In this document: positions 24,772 through 34,306 of the stretch, one piece after another
How positions within the stretch are numbered: the stretch's first letter is position 1
Layout of the letters: every line of letters starts with the position of its first letter
NCBI RefSeq assembly: GCF_017833525.1
Contig: NZ_JAFICD010000010.1
Coordinates: forward strand, 1-64,000
Reading direction: 5' to 3'
Source of the DNA: Duganella sp. 1411
GTDB lineage: Bacteria > Pseudomonadota > Gammaproteobacteria > Burkholderiales > Burkholderiaceae_D
DNA: 64,000 nucleotides
Position numbers and translations under genes: made by a program
The notes under the pieces: model-generated
The model's database searches: none
What the model saw: only the letters and a program-made list of their open reading frames with translations
What the model was told of the DNA's origin: nothing

Positions 24772-26830
24772 TTAGAAAGTTCCGCTGTAAATCTTCGCCG
24801 CGTAACCAACGCCGACTTTGGCGGGGTTATCGACAATCAAAGGGATCGTCACCGAGCCATCCGGTTCCAGTCCACCCTGGACGGTGATATATGGCGAACC
24901 CTCGTAGGTCCCGCTGGCGTTGGCCAGGCTGACGCCCGCCGTCAAGTCCTTCAATACCAAATGCAGCGGTCCGTTCAAATTAATGCTGCCCGTATTGGTG
25001 ATCACAAAATTGCCGACATACTTGCCGGTGGACCGGTTGTAGGCCAAGCCATAGGCGGTTGTGCGGACGTAACCGGTAACGTCGGTAAATGTCGGCTGCG
25101 GCGGGATCACGGCCAGCTTCACGGTCACCGTCTGCACGGCACTACGGATGCCCTCGGCTTGCGCGTCGAAATCGACTATGCCATCGGTAAAGCCGGTCAT
25201 CGTATAGGTCCATCGGCCCTGCGCGTCAGCGACCGTACTCACCGACGACATCCATCCGGTGCTGCGATTCATCGCCGTCAACAAGACAGTGGCGCCAGGC
25301 GCTGCGGTACCCGCCAATGGCATCTCCGTTTTCGTCCAAGTCGCAGCAGGGATGACGATGGTCGGAGTAAGACCATCCGTAATAGTCACGCTAACTTCCG
25401 CCGGTCGCACCACGCTGTAGCTTGGGTCGGCGCTTGCGACGGTATGGCTAATCGTTGCGGTTTGCTTGCCCTCAGTAACCCCGTCGGCTACAGCTTGGAC
25501 GCTGATGACTTGCGGCGTGCTCCAGTTAGTCGGCGTGAACGTTAGCTCCTTACGCGCCAAACTAAGCTGCGCACTGGTCCCCGCCTCGATTTTTGACGTC
25601 CGCATCTGGCACTTGTGCCAATGCCATGGTGTAGGTACCCGCATTCCCACCCTCCGTCAGCGTCAGCTGAGTGGTCGACAAGACGACGCCCGGCGCCACG
25701 CCCAAGTCGGCGATGGTTACCGACTGGAATCCACGCGTGTTATAGCCGGTAAATACAACATAGCGTCCATCTGTGGAGAAGCGCGGCGGACCATAGGCCT
25801 GCACACCAGTTTCGACGACCTTGCGAGTGACCTTGCTCGTGCGATCGTAGACATACATCAAGCCAGCTTGAACATAGCCAACATAACGCCCGTTGCCACT
25901 GACACCCGCATGGGTTACAGATGAATTGGTGATATTGCTGACCATTTCGGTTTTGCCAGCCTTGCGATCGCGCACGTACACGCCACTGTATGTCGAGAGG
26001 GGCGCCGTGGTCGCCAGAGCCTTGTCGGTCGACATAAACACGACAACTGAACCGTCGTCGCTCATCGTTACCTCGGAGGTGCTAACTGTTGACCGACTGC
26101 CATCTGGTCTTACGTCCACAGCTTCCGTCACGCCAGTCACCCGGTCATACACGGAGACTTTCAGAGCGGCGCCGCCGGCGTCGCGGCCGGTGTAAGCGAT
26201 GTACCGGCCATCGCTGCTGATCGATAGTCGATAACTACTTGCCTGCACAGTTTGGGCGCTAGTACTGCTGGTGGTCTTGTTGACAAGATCTCGCACGTAG
26301 ATTTTAGAGATGTTCTGCCCAGTCGCCGTGCGGAACGCCACGAAGCGACCATCGGCGCTGATCCCGGTGCCGAGGTTACCTGGCTTGTCATCGCCGGTAT
26401 CCGGAATCATCTGCGTAGAATTAGTCTCCTGGTCATATAGGTAGTAAGCCCGGCCACCCATGGGCGTGCCCCCCATGGCCAACGCAATACAATTAAACAC
26501 AACATAGCGGCCCGTGGCGCTCATAGATGGAGTCTGGCAATTCGAGTTACTTGGTGCGGGAGCGCCAGTAAGTGTTAGATTCGCCTGGAGCCGCTGACCA
26601 CTAACCAGATCCTGAACATACAGAGTCGAGGGGAGTGTCGTGGTGGAGTTCCGCTGCTGAATCTGGTACGAGACATAGCGTCCGTCGGCGCTAATGTTGG
26701 CATAGGTCTCATACGTGGACATTTCGAACGGAATGCTTTGGATTGAGATATCGGGGGCGGCCCTCACAGCTCCCGTCGCGAAGACACTCGCCGCCAGCAG
26801 GCCCACGGCAGCTATACTTTGGATATGCAT
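24772..26830 (-). pseudogene. surface protein with beta-propeller and Ig-like domains, frameshifted
   Basis: Two frames together make one exported protein. The first (26830 down to about 25590) has a signal peptide and repeated S-A-D-G-R-Y-V / S-S-D-G-R-Y-I units, typical of TolB-like/PD40 beta-propellers. It then enters a Calx-beta-like repeat (L-T-L-T-E-G-G-N-A-G-T-Y-T). The second frame (to 24772) continues that repeat with S-L-A-R-K-E-L-T-F-T-P-T-N-W, then Ig-like domains and a Y-S-G-T-F end. The frames join exactly if one base is removed from the T5 run at 25590-25594 (A5 on the coding strand). It is either a real frameshift, a slippage switch or a sequencing error. Binding partner unknown. 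Confidence 0.75.
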
Positions 26831-26969
26831 TATTAAGACTTTCAAAGAGTTATTTCGATGGAAATTAAATTCCGCTTGGAAAATATTATTATATGGCAAT
26901 AATATGCGAAATAATCATCTTTGAATAATTTACAACATCCGGCGCAAGATCAGCGGCGCACCGCCTGAC

Positions 26970-27536
26970 TCAATCCGCGATCGGCGCCGGATAACTGACT
27001 TCCAGAATTTCCAACTCCTCCACCCCGTGCGGCGCCTGGAACGTAATGACATCGCCCTCGCGCGCCTTGGTCAGCGCGCGCGCCACCGGCGCCACCCAGC
27101 TGATCTTGCCGTTCAACGGGTCGAGCTCGTCGATGCCGACAATGGTGATGGTGCGCGTCTCGTCGTTCTGGTTGCAATAGGTGACGGTGGCGCCAAAGAA
27201 GATCTGGTCGCTGCCATGATGCACGCTGGGGTCGACGATGGCAGCCGAATCCATGCGCTTGGTGAGGAAACGGATGCGGCGGTCGATCTCGCGCAGGCGC
27301 CGCTTGCCATATATATAGTCGCCATTCTCGGAACGGTCGCCGTTCGACGCCGCCCAGTGCACGATGCGCACCACCTCCGGCCGGTCGACGTCGATCAGCT
27401 GCAGCAGCTCGTCCTTGATGCGCTGGTAGCCGGCCGGCGTGATGTAGTTCTTCGACCCGGCCGGGATCGCCAGCGCCAGCGCGGCCGCTTCCTCGTCGTC
27501 GTCGCCGTCCGATTCTTTGACAAATGCTTTATTCAT
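26970..27536 (-). CDS. greB: transcription elongation factor GreB
   Basis: The 188-residue protein has the N-terminal coiled coil carrying the acidic tip (N-G-D-R-S-E-N-G-D-Y, with D and E that activate RNA cleavage in the RNA polymerase channel) and a C-terminal FKBP-like domain (V-A-R-A-L-T-K-A-R-E-G-D). GreB rescues backtracked polymerase by stimulating transcript cleavage. An acidic stretch near the N terminus (D-G-D-D-D-E-E) extends the usual GreB start. The ATG at 27536 lies only 7 bases after a TACAAT, so the message may be leaderless or nearly so. Confidence 0.92.
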   Translation of the reverse strand: MNKAFVKESDGDDDEEAAALALAIPAGSKNYITPAGYQRIKDELLQLIDVDRPEVVRIVHWAASNGDRSENGDYIYGKRRLREIDRRIRFLTKRMDSAAIVDPSVHHGSDQIFFGATVTYCNQNDETRTITIVGIDELDPLNGKISWVAPVARALTKAREGDVITFQAPHGVEELEILEVSYPAPIAD

Positions 27537-27640
27537 GCGGCCTATTGTAACGCCTCGGCCACGCTGCACGGCAGCCGCCTTTTCCCCCGCGCCGGCGAGG
27601 CTTCACGTATCATGCTGTCAGAGGAACAACATACCAAACG

Positions 27641-28210
27641 ATGAAACCTTTCCGACGATACGCGCGCAGGCTGTTCGCGCCGCTGGTCTACCTCGCGGCC
27701 GTGTTGCTGCTGCTGGAAGACTGGCTGTGGACGCTCGGCGCGCGCCTGATGGCGCGGCTCGCCCAGTGGCCGCCGCTGCACCGGCTCGAGGCCTGGATCT
27801 GCCGCCTGGGGCCGTACGCGGCGCTGGTGCTGTTCGCGCTGCCGGCGGTGCTGCTGTTTCCCGTCAAACTGCTGGCCCTGTGGGCGATGGGCAACGGCCA
27901 CGCGCTCACCGGCCTGCTCGTCATCGTCGTCGCCAAGATGGTCGGGGCGGCGGCCGTGGCGCGGCTGTACCTGCTGACGCGGCCGGTGCTGCTGACCATC
28001 CTGTGGTTCGCCCGGCTGCTGCACTGGTTCATGGCCTTGAAGGAGCGCTGGATCGCCGCCCTGCGCGCCACCGCCGCCTGGCGCGAGGTCAGCGCGCTGG
28101 CGGCCCGTCTGCGCGACTGGCGGCGGGCGCTGCCGATGCCGGCGCCGGGCAGCTGGCGGGCGCGCTTCCGCCGCCTGTTGAAACGTTTCCGCGCGCGTTG
28201 GCGCGCATAA
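27641..28210 (+). CDS. hypothetical inner-membrane protein
   Basis: I do not recognise a named family. The 189-residue protein has three clear hydrophobic segments (about residues 12-35, 64-86 and 90-112), then a basic, helical C-terminal part rich in Arg (R-A-R-F-R-R-L-L-K-R-F-R-A-R-W-R-A at the end). The Arg-rich tail should lie in the cytoplasm. It ends 7 bases before the histidine kinase gene and is likely co-transcribed with it, so a role in the same signalling unit is possible. Confidence 0.65.
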   Translation: MKPFRRYARRLFAPLVYLAAVLLLLEDWLWTLGARLMARLAQWPPLHRLEAWICRLGPYAALVLFALPAVLLFPVKLLALWAMGNGHALTGLLVIVVAKMVGAAAVARLYLLTRPVLLTILWFARLLHWFMALKERWIAALRATAAWREVSALAARLRDWRRALPMPAPGSWRARFRRLLKRFRARWRA

Positions 28211-28217
28211 TCACCGC

Positions 28218-29414
28218 ATGTCCACCGATCACACCATGAACTCCCCCTCCGCCCCCCGCGACGACCGCGCGGCCATCGCCGCCGAGCTGGCCGAGCTGCG
28301 CGAGCGCTTCGACGCCATCGTCTCCAACACGCCCGGCCTGGTCTACCAGTTCGTGCTGCACGCCGACGGCGCCGTGTCCTTCCCCTACCTGAGCGACGGC
28401 TGCCTGGCGCTGCTGGGCGTGACGGCGCCCGAGCTGCACGCCGCGCCGGGGCGCTTCCTCGACCTGATCCTGCCCGACGACCGCCGCGCCTACCGCGACG
28501 CCATGCAGGCGTCGGCGGCGGCGCTGTGGAGCTGGAACTGGGAGGGCCGCATCTGGGTCGACGCCTGGAAGGACGTCAAATGGATCAACCTGCGCGCCAC
28601 GCCGCACGCGCTGCCCGGCGGCGGCGTGCGCTGGGACGGCATGATGACCAACATCACCGAGAGCAAGCTGGAACAGATGGAGGTGCGCCAGTCGCGCGCC
28701 CGCCTGGCCGAGCTGAGCGCCCACACCGACCGCGTCAAGGAGCAGGAGCGCACCCGCATCGCCCGCGAAATCCACGATGAACTGGGCGGCAACCTGACCG
28801 CGATCAAGATGGCGCTGGCCATGCTGGCCGCCCGCCTCGACGACGCCGACCCGGCGCTGCGCGAAAAAACCGATTACGTCGACGCCCTGGTCGACCGCAC
28901 CATCGACGCCGTGCACCGCATCTCGCTCGACCTGCGCCCGGCGCTGCTGGACCTGGGCCTGGTGGCGGCGCTCGAGTGGCAGGTCAAGGAGTTCGAGAAG
29001 CAGGCCGGCGTGGCGAGCACCTTTTCCGCCAACCAGCGCGACATCGCGCTCGACAACGACCAGGCCACGGCGCTGTTCCGCATCGCCCAGGAGGCGCTGA
29101 CCAACATCGCCAAGCACGCCGAGGCCACGCGGGTGACCGTCAAACTGGCGCGGCTGCGCCACCACGTGTCGCTCAAGATCGCCGACAACGGCCGCGGCAT
29201 CCGCCAGGCCGACCGCGCCAAGCCCGCCTCGTTCGGCCTGCGCGGCATGGCCGAACGGGCGCGCGCGCTGGGGGGAACGTTGACGCTGAGCCACGCCGCC
29301 GGCGGCGGCACCGTCGTCGCCATCAAGATTAAGCAAGATAGCGCGCGCGAAACGCTCATCGCGGCGGCGGCCGGGACTACAATAGCTGGAGAAAATATTA
29401 CCACTATGAAATAA
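28218..29414 (+). CDS. PAS-containing NarL-type sensor histidine kinase
   Basis: The 398-residue protein has a PAS domain (about residues 30-150), a HisKA_3 dimerisation motif with phosphoacceptor H186 (in A-R-E-I-H-D-E-L-G-G) and an HATPase_c domain (N-I-A-K-H-A, then D-N-G-R-G-I and F-G-L-R-G-M-A-E-R-A). No membrane segment is seen, so it is probably cytoplasmic and senses an internal cue through PAS. It is followed 39 bases later by a NarL/LuxR-type response regulator, its evident partner. A second methionine at 28236 is an alternative start. Confidence 0.9.
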   Translation: MSTDHTMNSPSAPRDDRAAIAAELAELRERFDAIVSNTPGLVYQFVLHADGAVSFPYLSDGCLALLGVTAPELHAAPGRFLDLILPDDRRAYRDAMQASAAALWSWNWEGRIWVDAWKDVKWINLRATPHALPGGGVRWDGMMTNITESKLEQMEVRQSRARLAELSAHTDRVKEQERTRIAREIHDELGGNLTAIKMALAMLAARLDDADPALREKTDYVDALVDRTIDAVHRISLDLRPALLDLGLVAALEWQVKEFEKQAGVASTFSANQRDIALDNDQATALFRIAQEALTNIAKHAEATRVTVKLARLRHHVSLKIADNGRGIRQADRAKPASFGLRGMAERARALGGTLTLSHAAGGGTVVAIKIKQDSARETLIAAAAGTTIAGENITTMK

Positions 29415-29453
29415 TGTCATAGCGGGTATCCAGAAAGAGTAGAGAAAATAATA

Positions 29454-30101
29454 ATGACCGAAAAAGCCATCATCAAGGTCTTCATCGCCGACGACCACGC
29501 GATCGTGCGCGAGGGCTTGAAGCAAATCCTGGCCGAAACGCGCGACATCGTGGTGGCCGGCGAGGCCGAGAACGGCCTCGACGCCGTCAAGCTGTTCCGC
29601 AAGTCCGACTGCCAGGTCATGCTGCTCGACATTTCGATGCCGGACCGCAGCGGCATCGAGGTGCTCAAGCAGATCAAGAAGGAAAAGCCGGAGCTGGCGG
29701 TGCTGATGCTGTCGATGCACCGCGAGGACCAGTACGCGATCCGCTCGCTCAAGGCCGGCGCCTCGGGCTATCTGACCAAGCAGAGCGCGCCGCGCGAGCT
29801 GGTGACGGCGATCCGCCAGGTGGCCGGCGGCCTCAAGTACATCAGCGCGGCGCTGGCGCAGGAGCTGGCCAACCACGTCGGCGAGGACCACGAGGCGCCG
29901 CCCCACGACACCTTGTCCGACCGCGAGTACCAGACCCTGACCATGATCGCCTCCGGCAAGACGGTGGGCATGATCGCCAAGGAGCTGTCGCTGTCGGTCA
30001 AGACGGTGAGCGAATACCGGGCCCGCCTGCTGGTCAAGATGAAACTGAAAAACAGCGCCGAACTGACGCACTACGCGATCAAAAACCAACTGATCGAGTA
30101 A
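29454..30101 (+). CDS. NarL/LuxR-family response regulator
   Basis: The 215-residue protein has a receiver domain with acidic pocket D13-D14, phosphoacceptor D59 (in M-L-L-D-I-S-M-P) and the usual Lys in L-T-K-Q-S, followed by a LuxR-type helix-turn-helix (L-S-D-R-E-Y-Q-T-L, I-A-K-E-L-S-L-S-V-K-T-V-S-E-Y). It should be phosphorylated by the kinase just upstream and control promoters elsewhere. Targets cannot be read here; the next genes are a diguanylate cyclase and flagellin, which makes motility one candidate. Confidence 0.92.
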   Translation: MTEKAIIKVFIADDHAIVREGLKQILAETRDIVVAGEAENGLDAVKLFRKSDCQVMLLDISMPDRSGIEVLKQIKKEKPELAVLMLSMHREDQYAIRSLKAGASGYLTKQSAPRELVTAIRQVAGGLKYISAALAQELANHVGEDHEAPPHDTLSDREYQTLTMIASGKTVGMIAKELSLSVKTVSEYRARLLVKMKLKNSAELTHYAIKNQLIE

Positions 30102-30298
30102 TCGGACACGGCGCGTCCGGCGACGCGGGTAAGATAGGGGAATACACTGAACCACGGGCCGCGCACGCCCGGCATGGTTGACGGATTGCACATATTTAAT
30201 GCCAAGATGAAAGGCACGATCCGCCCCCTACTCCGGCCATTGCTTTTCAGGACACGGCGTTATCATGGTGGTAATCAGAAAACCTTTTAAAAGGCCGC

Positions 30299-31894
30299 GT
30301 GTCATTTATGTCCAAACCATCCACTCCCGAGCAGAATCCGGCCGAGATCGCCCGCGAAGCGTTCAAGCGCCTGGCCGTGCGGCGCATCGCGCCGACGCCG
30401 GAAGCGTACCGGGATATCTATAACGAGATCGCCGGCATCACCGAACCGGCCGCCGCGCCCGCCACGGCCGCGCCGGTCGGCAGCGTCGATCCCGGTCCGG
30501 AGTCGGTGCTGAGCCAGTTCGCCACGCGCCTGACCGAAAACACCGGCGACCTGGCCGAGTTCGGCCGCCGCTTCAACCGCGCCGTCAAGACGCGCGACTG
30601 GGAGGGCTACGCCAGGACGTTGTCGCAACTGGTCGAGCGCCATTTCGTCGCCAAAAAAGGCATCGAGGTGGCCGGCGCCGGCGCGGACGACGAGCAAAGC
30701 CGCGTGCTGCGCGATCTGCTGAGCCGCACGCTGACCTTCGCCGTGGCCTCGCTGCTGAGCGGCGCGCCGGTGCTCGTGGCCGAGGCCGAATCGCTGGGCG
30801 CGGCCACCAAGCTGGCCCACAGCGAGGAGGCGCTGGCCGAGATCGGCCTGCGGCTGAAGCAACTGTGCTTCCAGATCGAGCTGCGCGGCGGCGACAGCGG
30901 CGAGCAGCAGGAGTTGCTGCTGCGCCTGTTCAAGCTGCTGCTCGAGAACGTCAGCGAGCTGCTCGACGACGACAGCTGGCTGCGCGGCCAGATCGAATCG
31001 GTGCAAAACCTGATCGCCGGTCCGCTCGACGTGCGCGCGCTGGAGGAAGCCACGCGCAGCCTGAAGGAAGTCATTTACAAGCAGGGCCAGCTCAAGCACA
31101 GCCTGTCGGACGTCAAGCTCACCGTCAAGAACATGATGATGACCTTCATCGACCGCCTCGGCCAGGTCGCCGCCTCGACCGGCGACTTCCACGAGAAGAT
31201 CGGCGGCTATTCGGAAAAGATCAGCAAGGCCGACAATATCTCCGAGCTCAACAGCATCCTCGACGAGGTGCTCAAGGAAACCCGGCTGGTGCAGAGCGAG
31301 GCGCTCAAGGCGCGCGACAAGATGGTGCTGGCGCGCCAGGAGGTGCAGGACGCCGAGACGCGCATCCACGCGCTCGAGGCCAAGCTGCAGCATTTGAGCG
31401 AGCTGGTGCGTGAAGACCAGCTGACCGGCAGCCTCAACCGCCGGGGCCTGGACGACGTGTTCGAGCGCGAGACCGCGCGCGCCGACCGCCGCGGCACGCC
31501 GCTGTGCATCGCCATCCTCGACCTGGACGATTTCAAAAAGCTCAACGACACCTACGGCCACATCGCCGGCGACGCCGCCTTGAAGCACCTGGTCAAGATC
31601 GTCAAGGACACCTTGCGCTCGATGGACGTGATCGCCCGCTTCGGCGGCGAGGAATTCCTGATCCTGATGCCGGAGACCTCGGTCGAGGCGGCCGCGACGA
31701 CGATGACGCGGCTGCAGCGCGAGCTGACCAAGCACTTCTTCCTGCACGATAACGAGAAGGTGTTGATCACGTTCTCGGCCGGGGTGGCGTTGCGCCGCCC
31801 CAACGAGGAGCAGACCGAACTGGTCAAGCGCGCCGACAAGGCGATGTACACTGCCAAGCAGACCGGCAAGAACCGGGTGGTGATCGCCGAATAG
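30299..31894 (+). CDS. GGDEF diguanylate cyclase with long helical N-terminal region
   Basis: The 531-residue protein has a soluble, largely helical N-terminal region of about 340 residues, a coiled-coil linker (residues about 340-370) and a GGDEF domain. The active-site motif G-G-E-E-F is at 449-453, and R440-S-M-D443 lies exactly five residues before it, a canonical product-inhibition I-site. It should make c-di-GMP from GTP. No membrane segment is present. Placement directly before the flagellar genes, with a YcgR receptor 8 kb downstream, suggests control of motility. GTG 30299 (after AAAAGG) or ATG 30308 may be the start. Confidence 0.9.
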   Translation: MSFMSKPSTPEQNPAEIAREAFKRLAVRRIAPTPEAYRDIYNEIAGITEPAAAPATAAPVGSVDPGPESVLSQFATRLTENTGDLAEFGRRFNRAVKTRDWEGYARTLSQLVERHFVAKKGIEVAGAGADDEQSRVLRDLLSRTLTFAVASLLSGAPVLVAEAESLGAATKLAHSEEALAEIGLRLKQLCFQIELRGGDSGEQQELLLRLFKLLLENVSELLDDDSWLRGQIESVQNLIAGPLDVRALEEATRSLKEVIYKQGQLKHSLSDVKLTVKNMMMTFIDRLGQVAASTGDFHEKIGGYSEKISKADNISELNSILDEVLKETRLVQSEALKARDKMVLARQEVQDAETRIHALEAKLQHLSELVREDQLTGSLNRRGLDDVFERETARADRRGTPLCIAILDLDDFKKLNDTYGHIAGDAALKHLVKIVKDTLRSMDVIARFGGEEFLILMPETSVEAAATTMTRLQRELTKHFFLHDNEKVLITFSAGVALRRPNEEQTELVKRADKAMYTAKQTGKNRVVIAE

Positions 31895-31952
31895 CGGCCG
31901 AACGTGGTCGAACCGACCACAAACGGGCGCCGCCGCCCGTCGATCTTCCCCC

Positions 31953-31979
31953 AGCCCGGCCTGCGCCGGGCTTTTTTTT
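31953..31979 (+). terminator. rho-independent terminator after the diguanylate cyclase gene
   Basis: AGCCCGGC-CTGC-GCCGGGCT followed by a run of eight T forms a textbook terminator 58 bases after the stop codon, separating this gene from fliC. Confidence 0.9.
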
Positions 31980-32015
31980 CGCCTGAAACAGGCTGAAAAA
32001 TAATTATTTTGGCCC

Positions 32016-32042
32016 TAAAGATTCCCGATTCGCGGTCGTTTA
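32016..32042 (+). promoter_or_regulatory. sigma-28 (FliA)-like promoter of fliC
   Basis: TAAAGATT (32016-32023), an 11-base spacer and GTCGTTTA (32035-32042) match the FliA consensus at 7/8 and 5/8 positions. Flagellin genes are normally FliA-dependent. It lies about 180 bases before fliC. Confidence 0.6.
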
Positions 32043-32065
32043 AGCGGGCACATGGGACGAACTTG

Positions 32066-32103
32066 AGGGTGGAAAACACAAATTTCCCGCTGTTTTCCAC
32101 CCT
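32066..32103 (+). promoter_or_regulatory. perfect 13-bp stem-loop in the fliC leader
   Basis: AGGGTGGAAAACA (32066-32078) is exactly complementary to TGTTTTCCACCCT (32091-32103), leaving a 12-base loop. It lies between the sigma-28-like promoter and the start codon, with no T-run after it, so it looks like an mRNA-stability or protein-binding element rather than a terminator. The rest of the leader to 32223 shows only the ribosome-binding site GGAGAA. Confidence 0.65.
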
Positions 32104-32223
32104 AAATTTTCCCACTGGGCAACCGTTACCCATTACAACAGCGGTTTGATTGTCTCGGAACGTGGAGGCAGACCAAAGTGAAATGAGCATCTAGCCCAAA
32201 TCGAAGTAATCTGGAGAATCATC

Positions 32224-33789
32224 ATGGCACAAGTCATCAATAGCAATATTTCCTCGCTGAATTCGCAACGTAACCTGACCACCTCGCAAGCTTCCCTGTC
32301 GACATCGCTGCAGCGTCTGTCGTCCGGTCTGCGCATCAACAGCGCCAAGGACGACGCGGCCGGCCTGGCCATTTCCGAGCGCTTCACGTCGCAGATTCGC
32401 GGTAACCAACAGGCTGCGCGCAACGCCAACGACGGTATCTCGCTGGCTCAAACGGCCGAGGGTGGCTTGAGCACCGCTGGCGATCTGCTGCAACGTGTGC
32501 GCGAACTGGCAGTCCAGTCCGCCAACGGCACCAACTCCGATTCGGACCGTAAATCGATCCAGAACGAGGTGTCGGCCCTGTCGCAAGAACTGGACCGCGT
32601 CGCCAACACCACCCAGTTCAACGGCCAAAACGTGCTGGACGGTTCGCTGACCGCCGCCCAGTTCCAGGTCGGCGCCAACGCCAACCAAACCATCAACGTT
32701 GGCGTGCAGTCGGCCAAGGCGACCGACCTCGGCAACAACACCACGTCGTCGGCCAACGCCACTGGTTCGATCTCGCAAGCGCGTACCGCCGGCACGCAGA
32801 CGGAAGACATCACCACCACGCCGCCGACCTACCCGCAAAACGGCGTGGCCGCGCAAAAGCTGACGATCAGCTCGCGTGCAGGCACGCAAACCGACGTGAC
32901 GGTCAAGGCCGGCGATAGCGCCAAAGCCATCGCCGCCAGCGTCAACGGCTTGAGCGGAAAAAGCGGCGTGACCGCCACCGCCGCGACCCAGGCCACCCTC
33001 AGCGGCATCGTCGACGGCGCGGTCGAGTTCACCTTGCGCGGCGCCAACTCGATCCCGAACAACGTCAACTCGCAGCCAGTGACGATTTCGGCCAAAGTGG
33101 TCGGCGGCGACTTGTCTTCGCTGGCCCAGGCCGTCAACGCCCAGACCGGCACCACCGGCATCACCGCCTCGATCAAACTGACCGCCACCGGCACCAAAGA
33201 GTTGCAGCTTAACAACTCCACCGGCGACGACATCCAGATCAAGAGCACCACCGCCAGCACCGGCCTGACCGGCGCGACGCTGCGTGGCGCCGACCTGACG
33301 CCGGCCGTCGGCAACACCCCGGCGGTTCCGGACCCAGGCATCGCCTTGGCCCAAAATTCGGTCACCTTGGTCGGCGGCCACGTCGATTACTCGTCGGACG
33401 CCGGCTTCTCGATCGCCAGCGACGACGGCGCCAACACGCTGATGGCCAGCGGCTCCGAAGGCAGCTCGCTGCAATCGATCGCCAAACTCGACGTCAGCAC
33501 CGTCGAAGGCTCGAACAAGGCGCTGAAGACCATCGACGCGGCGCTGAACCAGATCAACAGCAACCGCGCCGACCTGGGTGCGATCCAAAACCGGTTCAAG
33601 TCGACCATCGACAACCTGAACACGACGACGGAAAACCTGTCCGCTTCGCGCAGCCGCATCCAAGATACCGACTTCGCGGCGGAGACGGCCAACCTGACCC
33701 GCGGCCAGATCCTGCAACAAGCCGGTACCGCGATGCTGGCGCAAGCCAACTCGCTGCCGAACGGCGTGCTGTCGCTGCTGCGTGGTTAA
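32224..33789 (+). CDS. fliC: flagellin
   Basis: The 521-residue filament subunit has the conserved D0/D1 N-terminal region (M-A-Q-V-I-N-S-N-I-S-S-L-N-S-Q, then L-R-I-N-S-A-K-D-D-A-A-G-L-A-I) and C-terminal region (L-S-A-S-R-S-R-I-Q-D-T-D-F-A-A-E-T and a final L-S-L-L-R-G). About 260 central residues rich in Thr, Ser and Ala form the surface-exposed variable domain; no cysteines are present. FliS binds the C-terminal helix. It is expressed from its own FliA-like promoter and ends at a strong terminator. Codon use is more even than in neighbours, with more A/T third positions, as expected for a highly expressed gene. Confidence 0.97.
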   Translation: MAQVINSNISSLNSQRNLTTSQASLSTSLQRLSSGLRINSAKDDAAGLAISERFTSQIRGNQQAARNANDGISLAQTAEGGLSTAGDLLQRVRELAVQSANGTNSDSDRKSIQNEVSALSQELDRVANTTQFNGQNVLDGSLTAAQFQVGANANQTINVGVQSAKATDLGNNTTSSANATGSISQARTAGTQTEDITTTPPTYPQNGVAAQKLTISSRAGTQTDVTVKAGDSAKAIAASVNGLSGKSGVTATAATQATLSGIVDGAVEFTLRGANSIPNNVNSQPVTISAKVVGGDLSSLAQAVNAQTGTTGITASIKLTATGTKELQLNNSTGDDIQIKSTTASTGLTGATLRGADLTPAVGNTPAVPDPGIALAQNSVTLVGGHVDYSSDAGFSIASDDGANTLMASGSEGSSLQSIAKLDVSTVEGSNKALKTIDAALNQINSNRADLGAIQNRFKSTIDNLNTTTENLSASRSRIQDTDFAAETANLTRGQILQQAGTAMLAQANSLPNGVLSLLRG

Positions 33790-33836
33790 GATCCGGGGAT
33801 GAGCCGGCGCACTTGAGCGCCGCACTCTGACTAGGT

Positions 33837-33869
33837 TCCCCGGCTGATTTTCATCAGCCGGGGATTTTT
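33837..33869 (+). terminator. rho-independent terminator after fliC
   Basis: TCCCCGGCTGAT and ATCAGCCGGGGA pair perfectly around a short loop and are followed by five T. Confidence 0.92.
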
Positions 33870-33885
33870 CGTAAAGGAAAGCATC

Positions 33886-34272
33886 ATGACTATCGATACC
33901 ATAGGCTCCGCCAGCCCGGCCCGCCCGGCGGATCGGACGCCCGTCGGCGGCGATGCGGCGGCGGCACTGGGCGCTCCCCGCGCGCCGGCCACCGCCGTCG
34001 AAACGGCAGCCGCCGTCAAGGGTCCGGCCAGCGTGCCAACCTCCGAGCAACTCAAGGAGGCCGTGTCGCAGTTGAATAAGGCCTCGCAAGACAAGTCGCA
34101 GGGGCTGGAGTTTTCGATCGACAATGACAGCAAGCGCACCGTCGTCAAGGTGATCGACCAGACCACCAAGGAAGTGCTGCGCCAGATTCCAACCCCGGAG
34201 GCGCTGGAAATCGCCAAGGCGCTGGAGTCGAAATCGAGCACGGCCGGCTTGCTGATCCAGCAAACCGCATGA
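33886..34272 (+). CDS. flaG: flagellar protein FlaG
   Basis: The 128-residue protein has a low-complexity Ala/Pro N-terminal half, then the FlaG core: L-K-E-A-V-S-Q-L-N-K, L-E-F-S-I-D-N-D-S-K-R-T-V-V-K-V-I-D and V-L-R-Q-I-P-T-P-E-A-L. FlaG proteins influence filament length or adhesion; the mechanism is not well known. It sits between fliC and fliD, the usual place, and is followed by its own terminator. Confidence 0.9.
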   Translation: MTIDTIGSASPARPADRTPVGGDAAAALGAPRAPATAVETAAAVKGPASVPTSEQLKEAVSQLNKASQDKSQGLEFSIDNDSKRTVVKVIDQTTKEVLRQIPTPEALEIAKALESKSSTAGLLIQQTA

Positions 34273-34306
34273 AGCGGCCGCGCCCAGCGCGCGCCGCTTT
34301 TTCTTC
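34272..34306 (+). terminator. rho-independent terminator after flaG
   Basis: AAGCGGC...GCCGCTT with an inner GC-rich pairing, followed by TTTTTC, directly after the flaG stop codon. Confidence 0.7.
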
